27,890 bases of DNA from JAVJSD01 sp040219575. Lineage in GTDB: Bacteria; Planctomycetota; Planctomycetia; Pirellulales; Pirellulaceae. Location: NCBI GenBank assembly GCA_040219575.1, contig JAVJSD010000135.1, positions 1-27,890 on the forward strand. The letters run 5' to 3'. Positions 20,228 to 27,599 of this stretch are shown one piece after another (position 1 is the stretch's first letter; each line of letters opens with the position of its first letter). Below the pieces are notes generated by a model that saw only the letters and a program-made list of their open reading frames with translations, was not told the DNA's origin and made no database searches. Both the position numbers and the translations under genes were made by a program.

Positions 20228-22353
20228 GGCGTGGCTCCTGTAAGGGTTTCCTGGCGGTCTTCTGTTGGCGTGAGCTGAATCACACGATCGCACCAGTCGG
20301 CGATCGAGCGGCGTCCCGTGACGACGATGATCGTGGTCGGCAGCGACGCCAGCACGGGCAAGAGCTCCTCGAGGCGTTGTCTCGGCAAGGCGTCGAGCAG
20401 GCTGTCGATGGCCCACAGCCGCGGCCGCGTGACCATCGCACGGGCCAACATCAGCAGCCGCAGTTGATTTTCGCTGAGCGGGTCGCCTCTGCTGGTGAGC
20501 CGCGTCTCGAGCCCCTTCTCCAGCCGCAAAACGGCCTCTTGCAGGCCGACGCATTCGAGCGCGTGCTTCACGTCTTCGGACGTCACGTCTCCCCGGCCCA
20601 GATGCACGTTCTCGGCGATGTCGCCTTCAAACACCTCGATGCCGCGGGTGAGGGCGACGTGGCTGCGGAGCACGTCGGGCCGCAGGTCGCGGGGCTCGTG
20701 GCCGTCGATCATCACCGTGCCGGTCGCGGGCATGCGCAGGCCGGCGAGCAAATCGAGGATTTCGCTCTTGCCGCTTCCCGACTCGCCCCACAGGGCGACC
20801 TTCTCACCGGCTTCGATACTGCACGAGACGTTCGTCTTCGTCGCCGCTAGTCGACCGCAACGCACTTCGCGCAGCTCCACCTCGGCGGCGCCGCCGCGGT
20901 CGAAGTGCAGCATGCCCCCTTGGCGGCCGGTCGGCAGATCGAACAGGGCGCCGAGCTTCTCCATGCCCGCCATCAGGTCGTAAAAGCTTTCGATGTGTTT
21001 GCCTAGCTTCGCGTAGGAACCGACGATCACGGTCACGATCAGCTCGGCCGCCACGAGCTGCCCCAGCGTCAACTGTCCGGAGATCACCAGCCAGCCGCCC
21101 AACCCGAGCAGCACCGTGCTGGCGACCGCCTGAAGCGCGAGGGCGAAGAAGATCTGCCGAATCAGAATCAGAAAGTGCGTGCGGCGATACCCGAGATACT
21201 TGCCGGTGAGTTGATTCGTCCGCTCGACGCACAATTGAATTCCGGCGGCCGTGCCAAAGGTGAGAGGGCAACGGGCGACGTCCTCCAGCCAGGCGGCCAA
21301 TTCGTACTTGCACTTCGACTCTTTAATCGACGAACGCACGGCGCCTCGGCCTAAAAGCAGGGTGACGAACACAAGCAGCGAGAGCAACGCCAGGTCGTAA
21401 CCGAGCAGAAAGGGATGATAGAAGGCCAGCACCACCATCCCCACCACCGTCGATAACACCAGGGCGATACCGTCGAGCAGAAACTGGGCCGACACCTTCT
21501 GCACGGTCACGACTTCGAAGAAACGGTTCACCAGTTCGGGTACGTACTGCTGATCGGCGACGTCGTGCCGCACTCGAGGCAGCCGCCAGGCCAGCTCTCC
21601 GGCGATCCGCGTGAACAGCCGTCGTTGAATGATCTCCACCACGATTGTCTGCACGCCGACCAGGGCCGCCGAGAACAACAGAAACGTGAACAGCAGCAGC
21701 GCCAGCACGATCACCGGCTGCAGATAGCGGCCGAACGCCACCGTGTTGACCAGCGCTTCGACGGCGATCGGCACCGCCAGGCTCAAGACACCCACCACCA
21801 CGGCGAACACCAGCACGATCCAGATGTCGCCCGATTCCGGCGCCAGCAACTGCCGCACCCGCGCCAGGGGCGTCGTCGGCCCTTCGCTCTTCAGGGGCGC
21901 ATCGCCTTCACCAACCACCACGCATCGCACCACGCCGCCGGTGGATTGCTCGCGCAGAAAGCGCTTCAGCGCCGCGGCGGACAGCCTTCCCGTGCGGCCC
22001 TCGATCACGAATCGGTTTCCATCGGGCTCGATCGCCGACACACGGAACGCCTCTTCGCCGCGCCAGCCAACAACCACCCGGTGCCCCGACGTGATCAAAT
22101 CGACCACCTGTTCGCCGGTGCAATCGGCCACCGTGGCTCTCACAGCGATGCTGGTGCCCGATTCCAGCAGCCATTTCCACCAACGCTCGGCAAAGCCGCC
22201 CGGCCATTCCCGCACCGCGTCGACGAGCGAGCGCCGTATCGCGGAGCGGTCCTGCGACACGTCGCGCCCGGCGAGCGCCTCGAGCAACATGTCGAGCTGC
22301 TCGGATTCGACCGCAGGCGTCGGCTGGTGGGAGAGGCTCACTTGGGATGCCAT
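20224..22353 (-). CDS. Type I secretion-like ABC transporter (membrane + degenerate ATPase), C39-like N-terminus
   Basis: This 709-aa protein is the first gene of the export operon. Residues up to about 170 resemble the C39-like domain of peptide/type I exporters (HRVVVGW, then FVIEGRTGRLSAAALKRFL), with no sign of the catalytic cysteine. Several hydrophobic helices of a six-helix ABC membrane domain follow. The nucleotide-binding domain keeps Walker A (GESGSGKS, K529) and the Walker B aspartate (D650), but deviates elsewhere. The signature is LSENQ (626-630) instead of LSGGQ. The catalytic Glu after D650 is Ser651. The switch histidine is Gly680 (VTGRRS). The Q-loop Gln appears to be Arg. 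It may bind ATP yet hydrolyse it poorly, or work with an unlinked partner. ATG 22353 has no strong ribosome binding site; TTGACT lies 33 nt upstream. Confidence 0.9.
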
Positions 22354-22653
22354 GTGGTTTCACCCGAAGGGCTTTCACAGAGTCAACTTGCGTCGCTCAT
22401 CGGGAGAGGGGGCAGTTGCAGTCGAACACATCCGGCGAGGCGTTGCAAGGCGGACTCTCAACAAGACGCGCCACCACGCGCCGGAAGAATCACTTGCTGG
22501 CGCAGTGTGCTCAAAGAGTGACGTTGACTTGCTTGCGCTACCGCGCTTTGTGCCGTATCTTTTTGTCGGCAGGCTTGCCCCTGCGCGACGACAACCTTTC
22601 CATGTTCATTATTACGGAGAGTTCACACATTTAGACACAGCGATTTTATCGCA

Positions 22654-22682
22654 TTGATAGTTAGAGAAAATCTAAGTAAACT
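22654..22682 (+). promoter_or_regulatory. Predicted sigma70-type promoter of the nhaR-like gene
   Basis: TTGATA at 22654-22659 (5/6 match to TTGACA) is followed by a 17-nt spacer and TAAACT at 22677-22682 (4/6 match to TATAAT). The -10 ends 6 nt before the GTG at 22689, so transcription would start at or next to the start codon. The local sequence is markedly AT-rich compared with the rest of the window. Confidence 0.6.
22661..22675 (+). promoter_or_regulatory. Putative LysR-type operator (T-N11-A palindrome)
   Basis: TTAGA-GAAAA-TCTAA is a perfect interrupted palindrome and contains a T-N11-A LysR box (T22662, A22674). It lies entirely inside the 17-nt spacer of the predicted promoter, where a bound regulator would block polymerase. 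Autoregulation by the downstream LysR protein is the natural reading. Confidence 0.5.
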
Positions 22683-22688
22683 GAGCGC

Positions 22689-23588
22689 GTGGATTGGCTG
22701 AACTACCATCACCTGCTCTACTTCTGGACTACCGCCCGAGAGGGGAGCATCGCCCGGGCCGCGGCGAAGCTGCACGTCACCCAGCCCACGCTCAGCAAGC
22801 AGTTGGGGCAGTTGGAGAAGTCCGTCGGAGCGAAGCTGTTCCAGCGCTCCGGCCGGGGACGGGTTCTGACCGAGATGGGGCAGACCGTGTTTCGCTACGC
22901 CGACGAGATCTTCACGCTCGGCCAGGAATTGAAGGACGTGGTCCGCGGTCAGCAGGTGCGGCCGGGCTCGCGGCTAGTGGTGGGCGTGCCCGATGTGATG
23001 CCCAAGCTGATCGCCTACCGTCTGCTTCAGCCGGTGTTTCGGCTGTCCGAACCGGTGGAGATGTTCTGCTACGAAAGCAGTTTCGAAAGCCTGCTGTCCG
23101 ACCTGGCGGCGCACCGATTCGACGTGGTTCTCTCCGACACGCCGATCGGGGCCCGCATCCGCGTGAAAGCCTACAACCACCTGCTGGGGGAGTGCGGCGT
23201 GACGATTTTCGGCACGGCGGACCTGGCCCAGGATCGCCGCGATGGTTTTCCGCAGTCGCTCGACGGCGCGCCCCTGCTGCTGCCGACCGAGGACACCGAA
23301 CTGCGGCGGTCGCTCGATCAATGGTTCGAGACGCAGGGGGTCCGCCCGCGCGTGGTGGGCCATTTCTACGACAGCGCCCTGCTCAAGGAGTTCGGCCATG
23401 CGGGCGTGGGCTTGTTCCCCGCCCCCACCGCCATCGAACGGGAGGTGCAGCGGCAGTACCACGTCGAGGTGATCGGTCGCATCGAGGCGGTGCGCGAGCG
23501 TTTTTACGCCATCACCATCGAGCGTCGGATCAAGCATCCCGCCGTGCTGGCCATCTCGGAATCCGCCCAGCGTGATTTGTTCGCTTGA
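22689..23588 (+). CDS. nhaR: LysR-family transcriptional regulator, NhaR-like
   Basis: This 299-aa regulator has an N-terminal winged helix-turn-helix (about 1-60; LNYHHLLYFWTTAREGSIAR, then QPTLSKQLGQLEK) and a LysR substrate-binding domain. Similarity to E. coli NhaR, as I recall it, runs through the length: the YHHLLYFW start, RSGRGRVLTEMGQTVFRYAD, VGVPDVMPKLIAYRLL, LSDTPIG, LGECGVTIFG, FYDSALLKEFGHAG and the C-terminal ITIERRIKHPAVLAIS. E. coli NhaR responds to sodium and activates the nhaA antiporter; no antiporter gene is present here, so the local targets are unknown and could include the divergent export operon. The start is GTG at 22689; no Shine-Dalgarno sequence is seen, and the predicted promoter implies a leaderless transcript. 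The last 37 codons recur, with nearly all differences synonymous, at 26144-26254. Confidence 0.92.
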   Translation: MDWLNYHHLLYFWTTAREGSIARAAAKLHVTQPTLSKQLGQLEKSVGAKLFQRSGRGRVLTEMGQTVFRYADEIFTLGQELKDVVRGQQVRPGSRLVVGVPDVMPKLIAYRLLQPVFRLSEPVEMFCYESSFESLLSDLAAHRFDVVLSDTPIGARIRVKAYNHLLGECGVTIFGTADLAQDRRDGFPQSLDGAPLLLPTEDTELRRSLDQWFETQGVRPRVVGHFYDSALLKEFGHAGVGLFPAPTAIEREVQRQYHVEVIGRIEAVRERFYAITIERRIKHPAVLAISESAQRDLFA

Positions 23589-23704
23589 CAGCGCATGTTC
23601 GGCGACGCCTTCGGCGGGCCCGCCGCCAAGGGCCAATTCGGCGGCGCCTTCGCGAGCGGCCTACCTTCCGCACGAACACCGCCCACCGCGCCATTGCGGC
23701 GGGG

Positions 23705-25600
23705 TCACTTCAACTCCTCCTCCAGCGTCGAGGCCCCGGGGAGGGCGACCGGGCGGCCCGACCAACGCACGATGGTGTGGGGCAACGCGAAGTGCTGGAG
23801 CTTCTCCAGCAGTTGCTGACGCTGGGCGCGCCGCAACGACATTATCGGCGACTCGCCGTGTTCCGACTTCGCCGATTCAGGCATTCCGACGGTCAATTCG
23901 GGCGAGGTCCAAACCTTTCGACCTTCGAGCTGCACTTCAAGCCGGCCCTTCAGGGCGACCTCTTCCATCTTGAAGTCGGGCCTTCCAAAAATCCTGGCGG
24001 ACACGTTCGGGAACATCTTCGAATCTCTTGCGTAGCCCATCTGCTCGCCGGTCTTGGCTTCCGTGATGAGCAAGCGAACCTTGTCTTTGGCGCCCGGCGA
24101 GTGCCTGTACCTGTTGCGACTCAACAGCGCGAGCATTTCCTCTTTGAAGTCCGCTGTTTGGCCGGATGTTTCCTCTTCAGATTCCCAGGTGACTTCATAG
24201 TCGAAGCCGCCGCCTTGATTCAGAGCACGATCCTGCGGCAAATCGGCGTAGTCTTTCAGCAGCGGCCCGTGCGAGAGGTCGTCGAGCGACGCCGGGACAA
24301 TGCGTTCGCGATCTCGAATCCAGACCGCGCCGCCGAAGCTGTCCACGACATGACCTCCGGCAGGCAATTCAAACGACCACACATGCTGGGCGGTTTCCAA
24401 ATCCCACACGACGCCGGCCGAACTGATGAGGTTCGATTCTCCCATCCAGCAGGCGGTGTAGATCTTCTTCGAAGGGGAGTACCGTTTGAGGACGACTGCG
24501 TCGGACAGGTCGTAGAGATGAAGATCGTAAGAATCGTCGCGATTGGAAAACGCCGCCAGCAGCAAGCGGTCGTCGTTCCGCAGTTTACTCCAGGCCAGTC
24601 GGTGGTCGCCAAACTGAACGCCGCCCAGATGCTCGCCACTGACGACGTCGAGGAACTGCAAGCTTGTCCCGTCGGCGTAGTAGCCCCAATTCCGCGTCGC
24701 GTTGAGTTGCAGCACCGCATTCGGCGACAACTGCCTGGAGTACTTGACGCGGGGAGCTCCCTGCTCGAAACAGACCAGTTTCCCGGCGACGCTCAAGGTC
24801 AGCACGTCGCCCGCGGTGTTCCATCCCGCCCACGAGACCGCGCCGGTTTTGTTGGGGTCGTCGTCGTAGGGATCCCAGGCGGCGACATAGCGGGCCTCCG
24901 CGGCCGACCAGACGTCGACGCGTTCGGAATCGTAGTCGAGAAACCGCTGCGTGGCGGGTTCGTAGCCCCCGAAGTTTCCCCGCAACGGGCACTGCGCTTG
25001 CTGTGATCCCGTCGTCAAGTCGAACACATAGGCGGGCTTGTACGGGGCCGAGAGCACGGCGAGCGGCGGATTCGATGTGACAAAATCAAGCTGGACCGGC
25101 GCCTTCGCCAACTGCTCGGGCACCGTCAGCCCACGTGGGGAAAAAGCCCAACGCTCGATCGGTTCGGGCCGCAGTCGCCAAGCCTGCGAATTCCCGGAGA
25201 GCTCTTCTTCTTTGGTACGGTCGACTGGTTTCAGTGGATGCAGTTGACGGACATTGCCGCCAGGCGACTTGCGATTGACGACTGGCCGGAAGATCGGCCG
25301 CTCTACCGCCGGCACCACCAATTCGCGCTGGGGCGGCAGCGAAGCACCGGGAAACGACGGGGCGGCGTCGAACGCCGACCAGGGCGTCGTTAACCAGCCG
25401 GCGCGCGTCGCCAACACGGCGAAGAATACACTTGCCGCCAGAGCCGCCAGCACGGCGCCCGCCGTCATGTTGCGCAGCCGGGCGTTTTGCTTTCGCAAAC
25501 CGACGACCAGCGTTTCCAATTCGGCGGGACCGGCGGCGGACGCCGGTTCGTCGACGGCTTCCAGTTCGACGATCGCCTCAAGGGGGACGTCTGGCTTCAT
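23705..25600 (-). CDS. Membrane-anchored propeller-like protein, unknown function
   Basis: This 631-aa protein has an acidic N-terminal segment, a short helix (LETLVVGLRKQNARLRN), and one transmembrane helix at about 45-65 (AGAVLAALAASVFFAVLA). An extracytoplasmic Pro-rich linker follows, then a large domain at about 150-470 that looks like a WD40-type beta-propeller. Its repeating units include AYVFDLTTG, VDVWSAAEARYVAAWDPYDD, LQFLDVVSGEHLGGVQFGD and GVVWDLETAQHVWSFELP. These match the pattern of a value, a place and a reset that propeller blades show, but they are divergent. The C-terminal part has no recognisable motif. The ATG at 25600 has no clear ribosome binding site. It follows a small membrane-protein gene by 33 nt, so the two probably form a unit. 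Its stop is 116 nt from the convergent nhaR stop. I do not know its function. Confidence 0.8.
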   Translation of the reverse strand: MKPDVPLEAIVELEAVDEPASAAGPAELETLVVGLRKQNARLRNMTAGAVLAALAASVFFAVLATRAGWLTTPWSAFDAAPSFPGASLPPQRELVVPAVERPIFRPVVNRKSPGGNVRQLHPLKPVDRTKEEELSGNSQAWRLRPEPIERWAFSPRGLTVPEQLAKAPVQLDFVTSNPPLAVLSAPYKPAYVFDLTTGSQQAQCPLRGNFGGYEPATQRFLDYDSERVDVWSAAEARYVAAWDPYDDDPNKTGAVSWAGWNTAGDVLTLSVAGKLVCFEQGAPRVKYSRQLSPNAVLQLNATRNWGYYADGTSLQFLDVVSGEHLGGVQFGDHRLAWSKLRNDDRLLLAAFSNRDDSYDLHLYDLSDAVVLKRYSPSKKIYTACWMGESNLISSAGVVWDLETAQHVWSFELPAGGHVVDSFGGAVWIRDRERIVPASLDDLSHGPLLKDYADLPQDRALNQGGGFDYEVTWESEEETSGQTADFKEEMLALLSRNRYRHSPGAKDKVRLLITEAKTGEQMGYARDSKMFPNVSARIFGRPDFKMEEVALKGRLEVQLEGRKVWTSPELTVGMPESAKSEHGESPIMSLRRAQRQQLLEKLQHFALPHTIVRWSGRPVALPGASTLEEELK

Positions 25601-25633
25601 CTCGTCGTGACTTTCATTGGGCCCAGGAACAAC

Positions 25634-25921
25634 TCACGGCGGCGGCCGGATCAAATCGATGGGGGGAATGGAACGAGATTCCGGCGGGGCGGGCGCGGAG
25701 TCCTCGAATTGCAGCGGGGGAATGTCACCTTCCGCCGCCTCGCGCTCGCCCAGTGGCGGAAATACCAAACACAACAGGAGAATCGCCGGGACGATCGTCA
25801 GGATACCTCCCGCCAAGAACGGGAGCACTCTCCAGGATCGTTCACCTCGACGGGGTCGGTCTCTCGTGGATTGCGGCGGACTGTTTCGCGACGAGGGTGC
25901 GTCTTCCACGACGATCGCCAT
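25634..25921 (-). CDS. Small single-pass membrane protein, unknown function
   Basis: This protein of about 95 residues has one transmembrane helix (VLPFLAGGILTIVPAILLLC), preceded by a Ser/Arg/Pro-rich basic segment and followed by an acidic, Pro-rich tail ending in PPIDLIRPPP. That charge pattern predicts the N-terminus inside the cell. I chose ATG 25921 (MAIVVEDAP). The frame stays open to a GTG at 25978, which would add 19 residues; neither has a good ribosome binding site. The gene is 33 nt upstream of the propeller-like membrane protein on the same strand, and the two share a TM plus Pro-rich design, so they may act together. Without homology evidence the gene call is moderate. The plus-strand frame covering it looks like a shadow. 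Confidence 0.5.
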   Translation of the reverse strand: MAIVVEDAPSSRNSPPQSTRDRPRRGERSWRVLPFLAGGILTIVPAILLLCLVFPPLGEREAAEGDIPPLQFEDSAPAPPESRSIPPIDLIRPPP

Positions 25922-26084
25922 GATCGGCGTGTTCACGTCCGACGGATAGAATCGTTCGCCCTCGTTCAAACCAAGCACCCCACGAACAGTCGTCGCCGAT
26001 TATCGCTACCGGGGAATCTGCAGTGGCTATTGTCGCGGCCGCTACGCCGCGATGCAAGTCGCAACATCTCCTGGCAATCGCCGC

Positions 26085-26254
26085 GCCGCCCGACCGCCAT
26101 CAACCGGGAAGCGAGGCGGCAGCACCACGTCGCGTCCACAGGCCGCATCGAGGCGGTTCGCGAGCGATTCTACGCCATCACCATCGAACGGCGGATCAAC
26201 CATCCCGCCGTGCTGGCCATCTCCGAGTCCGCCCAGCGTGATCTGTTCGCTTGA
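26085..26254 (+). pseudogene. 3' remnant of a second nhaR-like gene
   Basis: The stretch from about 26085 encodes PTAINREARRQHHV, then GRIEAVRERFYAITIERRIN and the same ending (HPAVLAISESAQRDLFA, stop) as the intact NhaR-like protein, in one frame. Over the final 111 nt (26144-26254 against 23478-23588) I count 9 differences. Eight are synonymous and one changes Lys to Asn. Upstream of about 26085 similarity is lost; a few codons (LLAIAAP) may continue in another frame, pointing to an indel. The DNA-binding and most of the effector domain are gone, so it is not functional. The plus frame stays open far upstream by chance and should not be taken as one gene. Confidence 0.85.
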
Positions 26255-26259
26255 CGCGT

Positions 26260-26823
26260 CTACTGGACAATCAGCTCGCTCGTCAGCTCGATCGGGTGCG
26301 CGATGTTGTAGTAGTTCGGGCTGGTGCGTTGCACAACCTCGTGCATCTTTTCGAACTGCTGCTGTGTGCCGTCGCCGGCGATGTGCACGGTGTAGTGCAA
26401 ACGCTCGTAGCCGGGCGGCACGCTGCGGTCGATATCCAAGAATCCGCGGAGGTCGATGTCGCCGGTGATCTCCAGTTCGAGCCTGGTCAGCGTCACGCCC
26501 ATCACGGCGGCCACGGTGGCGTAGCCGACCATCATGCAGGCGTTGGTGGCGGCCAGCAGGTACTCCTGCGGGTTGGCGAACTGGTTCGTGCCGCACAACT
26601 CGCAGGGCTCGTCGATCTGAATCTGGAACCGGCGCTGCACCGTCTCGCCGCCGATCTCCACGCCATCGACCTGGTGATCGGTCCGCGCGCCTCCCTGCCA
26701 GCGGCTGGTCACCTTCCACCGCGTGGCGCCGGCGGCGGGGTTCTCCGTGATGCCGGCGATCGCCTGCCGGAGGGCGGCGACGTCGATCCCGTTGATTGTC
26801 TCTTGCTGCGTGTTGGTGGTCAT
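26260..26823 (-). CDS. OsmC-family protein
   Basis: This is a 187-aa OsmC/Ohr-superfamily protein. Family members reduce organic hydroperoxides with a pair of cysteines, though many subfamilies are uncharacterised. The family core is present: FANPQEYLLAATNACMMVGY, with C96 at the position of the peroxidatic Cys, and a buried helix with TLTRLELEITGDIDLRG. Two details differ from classical Ohr/OsmC. The second catalytic Cys, expected before Pro near the C-terminal helix, is Ser168 (TSPNYYN), while an extra C-x-x-C pair, C74 and C77 (EPCELCG), lies before the core. The start is well supported: AGGAG lies 8 nt upstream of the ATG. It is divergent from a TetR gene that probably controls it. The stop is only 5 nt from the nhaR remnant. 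Confidence 0.92.
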   Translation of the reverse strand: MTTNTQQETINGIDVAALRQAIAGITENPAAGATRWKVTSRWQGGARTDHQVDGVEIGGETVQRRFQIQIDEPCELCGTNQFANPQEYLLAATNACMMVGYATVAAVMGVTLTRLELEITGDIDLRGFLDIDRSVPPGYERLHYTVHIAGDGTQQQFEKMHEVVQRTSPNYYNIAHPIELTSELIVQ

Positions 26824-26932
26824 TGCTGGACTCCTGGTTGAGATGATGCCGCGGCGTGCGGCGGTGGTTGTTGTACGCTGGGAAGTATCGGCCGATTTCG
26901 AGCAGCAGGCAGTGGACTCGGGGTAACCCCCC

Positions 26933-26953
26933 GGGTGTACTACAAGTGCACCC
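26933..26953. promoter_or_regulatory. Putative TetR-type operator between osmC-like and tetR-like genes
   Basis: GGGTGTAC (26933-26940), a 5-nt centre TACAA, and GTGCACCC (26946-26953) form a palindrome with one mismatch per 8-bp arm. It overlaps the -35 position of the tetR promoter and lies about 110 nt before the osmC-like start. A second short palindrome, GGGGT-A-ACCCC, lies just upstream at 26920-26930. Length and position suit a TetR-family repressor that controls both genes. Confidence 0.55.
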
Positions 26954-26966
26954 CGCGCGGCGGCGA

Positions 26967-26972
26967 TATAAT
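26967..26972 (+). promoter_or_regulatory. Perfect -10 box (TATAAT) of the tetR-like gene
   Basis: TATAAT is an exact consensus match in otherwise GC-rich DNA and ends 6 nt before the ATG at 26979. A start site 7 nt downstream of the box would coincide with the A of ATG. No consensus -35 is seen at 16-18 nt spacing; the TetR-type palindrome occupies that place. Confidence 0.6.
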
Positions 26973-26978
26973 GCCGCC

Positions 26979-27599
26979 ATGGTTTACAACAGCAAACACA
27001 AGCCGGTCGTGGAACTGTTCGGATTGCCGGATCCGCCCAAGACGGGCCGCGCGCGGCTGGTGCATGCGGCGATCGAACTGTTTTACAGCCACGGATTTCA
27101 GGCGGTCGGCGTCGATCAGATCATCGCCGCGGCCGGCGTCACCAAGACCACCTTCTACAAGCACTTCGAAAGCAAGGACGACCTGCTGGTGGCCGCCATC
27201 CGCCAGCGCGACCAGTGGGAGATGCGGGCCTGGGTCGAGGCGGTCGAGAAACTGGCCGGCGACGATCCCCGCGGCCAATTGTTGGCCTTCTTCGACGTGC
27301 TCGACGTGTGGTTCAACGCCCCCGATTTCCGCGGCTGCCAGTTCATCAACGCGGCCTCGGAGTTTCCCAACCCGCACGATCCGGTGCATGCGGTGGCGGC
27401 GGAGCACAAACGCAAGAATCGCGACTTCTTCCGCGAACTGGCGGCCCGGGCCGGCGCGCGCGATCCCGAATCCTTCGCCGACCGCTACACGGCGCTGGTC
27501 GAAGGCACGCTGGTGCTGCGCCACGTCCACGGCCGCGACGACGCCGCCAAAGTGATCAAGCCCGCGGTGGAGTCGTTGGTCGCCGAAGCGATGGACTGA
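26979..27599 (+). CDS. TetR-family transcriptional regulator
   Basis: This 206-aa TetR-type repressor has its helix-turn-helix at about residues 17-65: ARLVHAAIELFYSHGFQAVG, then VDQIIAAAGVTKTTFYKHFES and KDDLLVAAI, a textbook match. The C-terminal ligand domain, with FNAPDFRGCQFINAASEFPN and a final helix VIKPAVESLVAEAMD, fits the AefR/TetR_C subgroup, but the inducer is unknown. I chose the ATG at 26979 over the longer open frame from 26856, because conserved sequence starts there and the operator and -10 box lie directly upstream. No Shine-Dalgarno sequence is present, consistent with a leaderless mRNA. The gene is divergent from the OsmC-family gene, so autorepression and control of that gene are likely. 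Confidence 0.93.
   Translation: MVYNSKHKPVVELFGLPDPPKTGRARLVHAAIELFYSHGFQAVGVDQIIAAAGVTKTTFYKHFESKDDLLVAAIRQRDQWEMRAWVEAVEKLAGDDPRGQLLAFFDVLDVWFNAPDFRGCQFINAASEFPNPHDPVHAVAAEHKRKNRDFFRELAARAGARDPESFADRYTALVEGTLVLRHVHGRDDAAKVIKPAVESLVAEAMD

Larger units (their letters stand above)
22354..22688. other. Divergent intergenic region between ABC export operon and nhaR-like gene
   Basis: This stretch of about 335 nt has no gene. It must hold promoters for both directions. On the plus strand the right end is AT-rich and contains the nhaR promoter and palindrome described separately. On the minus strand a TTGACT hexamer at 22381-22386 (given as AGTCAA on plus) lies 33 nt before the ABC start codon, but a good -10 is not visible. 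Confidence 0.5.

Noticed and set aside
20228..20554. N-terminal extension of the HlyD-family gene
   Set aside because: The extension lies inside the ABC gene in another frame and reads as low-complexity Ala/Arg sequence. The ATG at 20227, overlapping the ABC stop, is the better start.
25487..26254. 255-codon plus-strand frame ending in NhaR-like sequence
   Set aside because: Only the last 57 or so codons show homology. The earlier part is antisense to the membrane-protein pair, so I annotate only the nhaR remnant.
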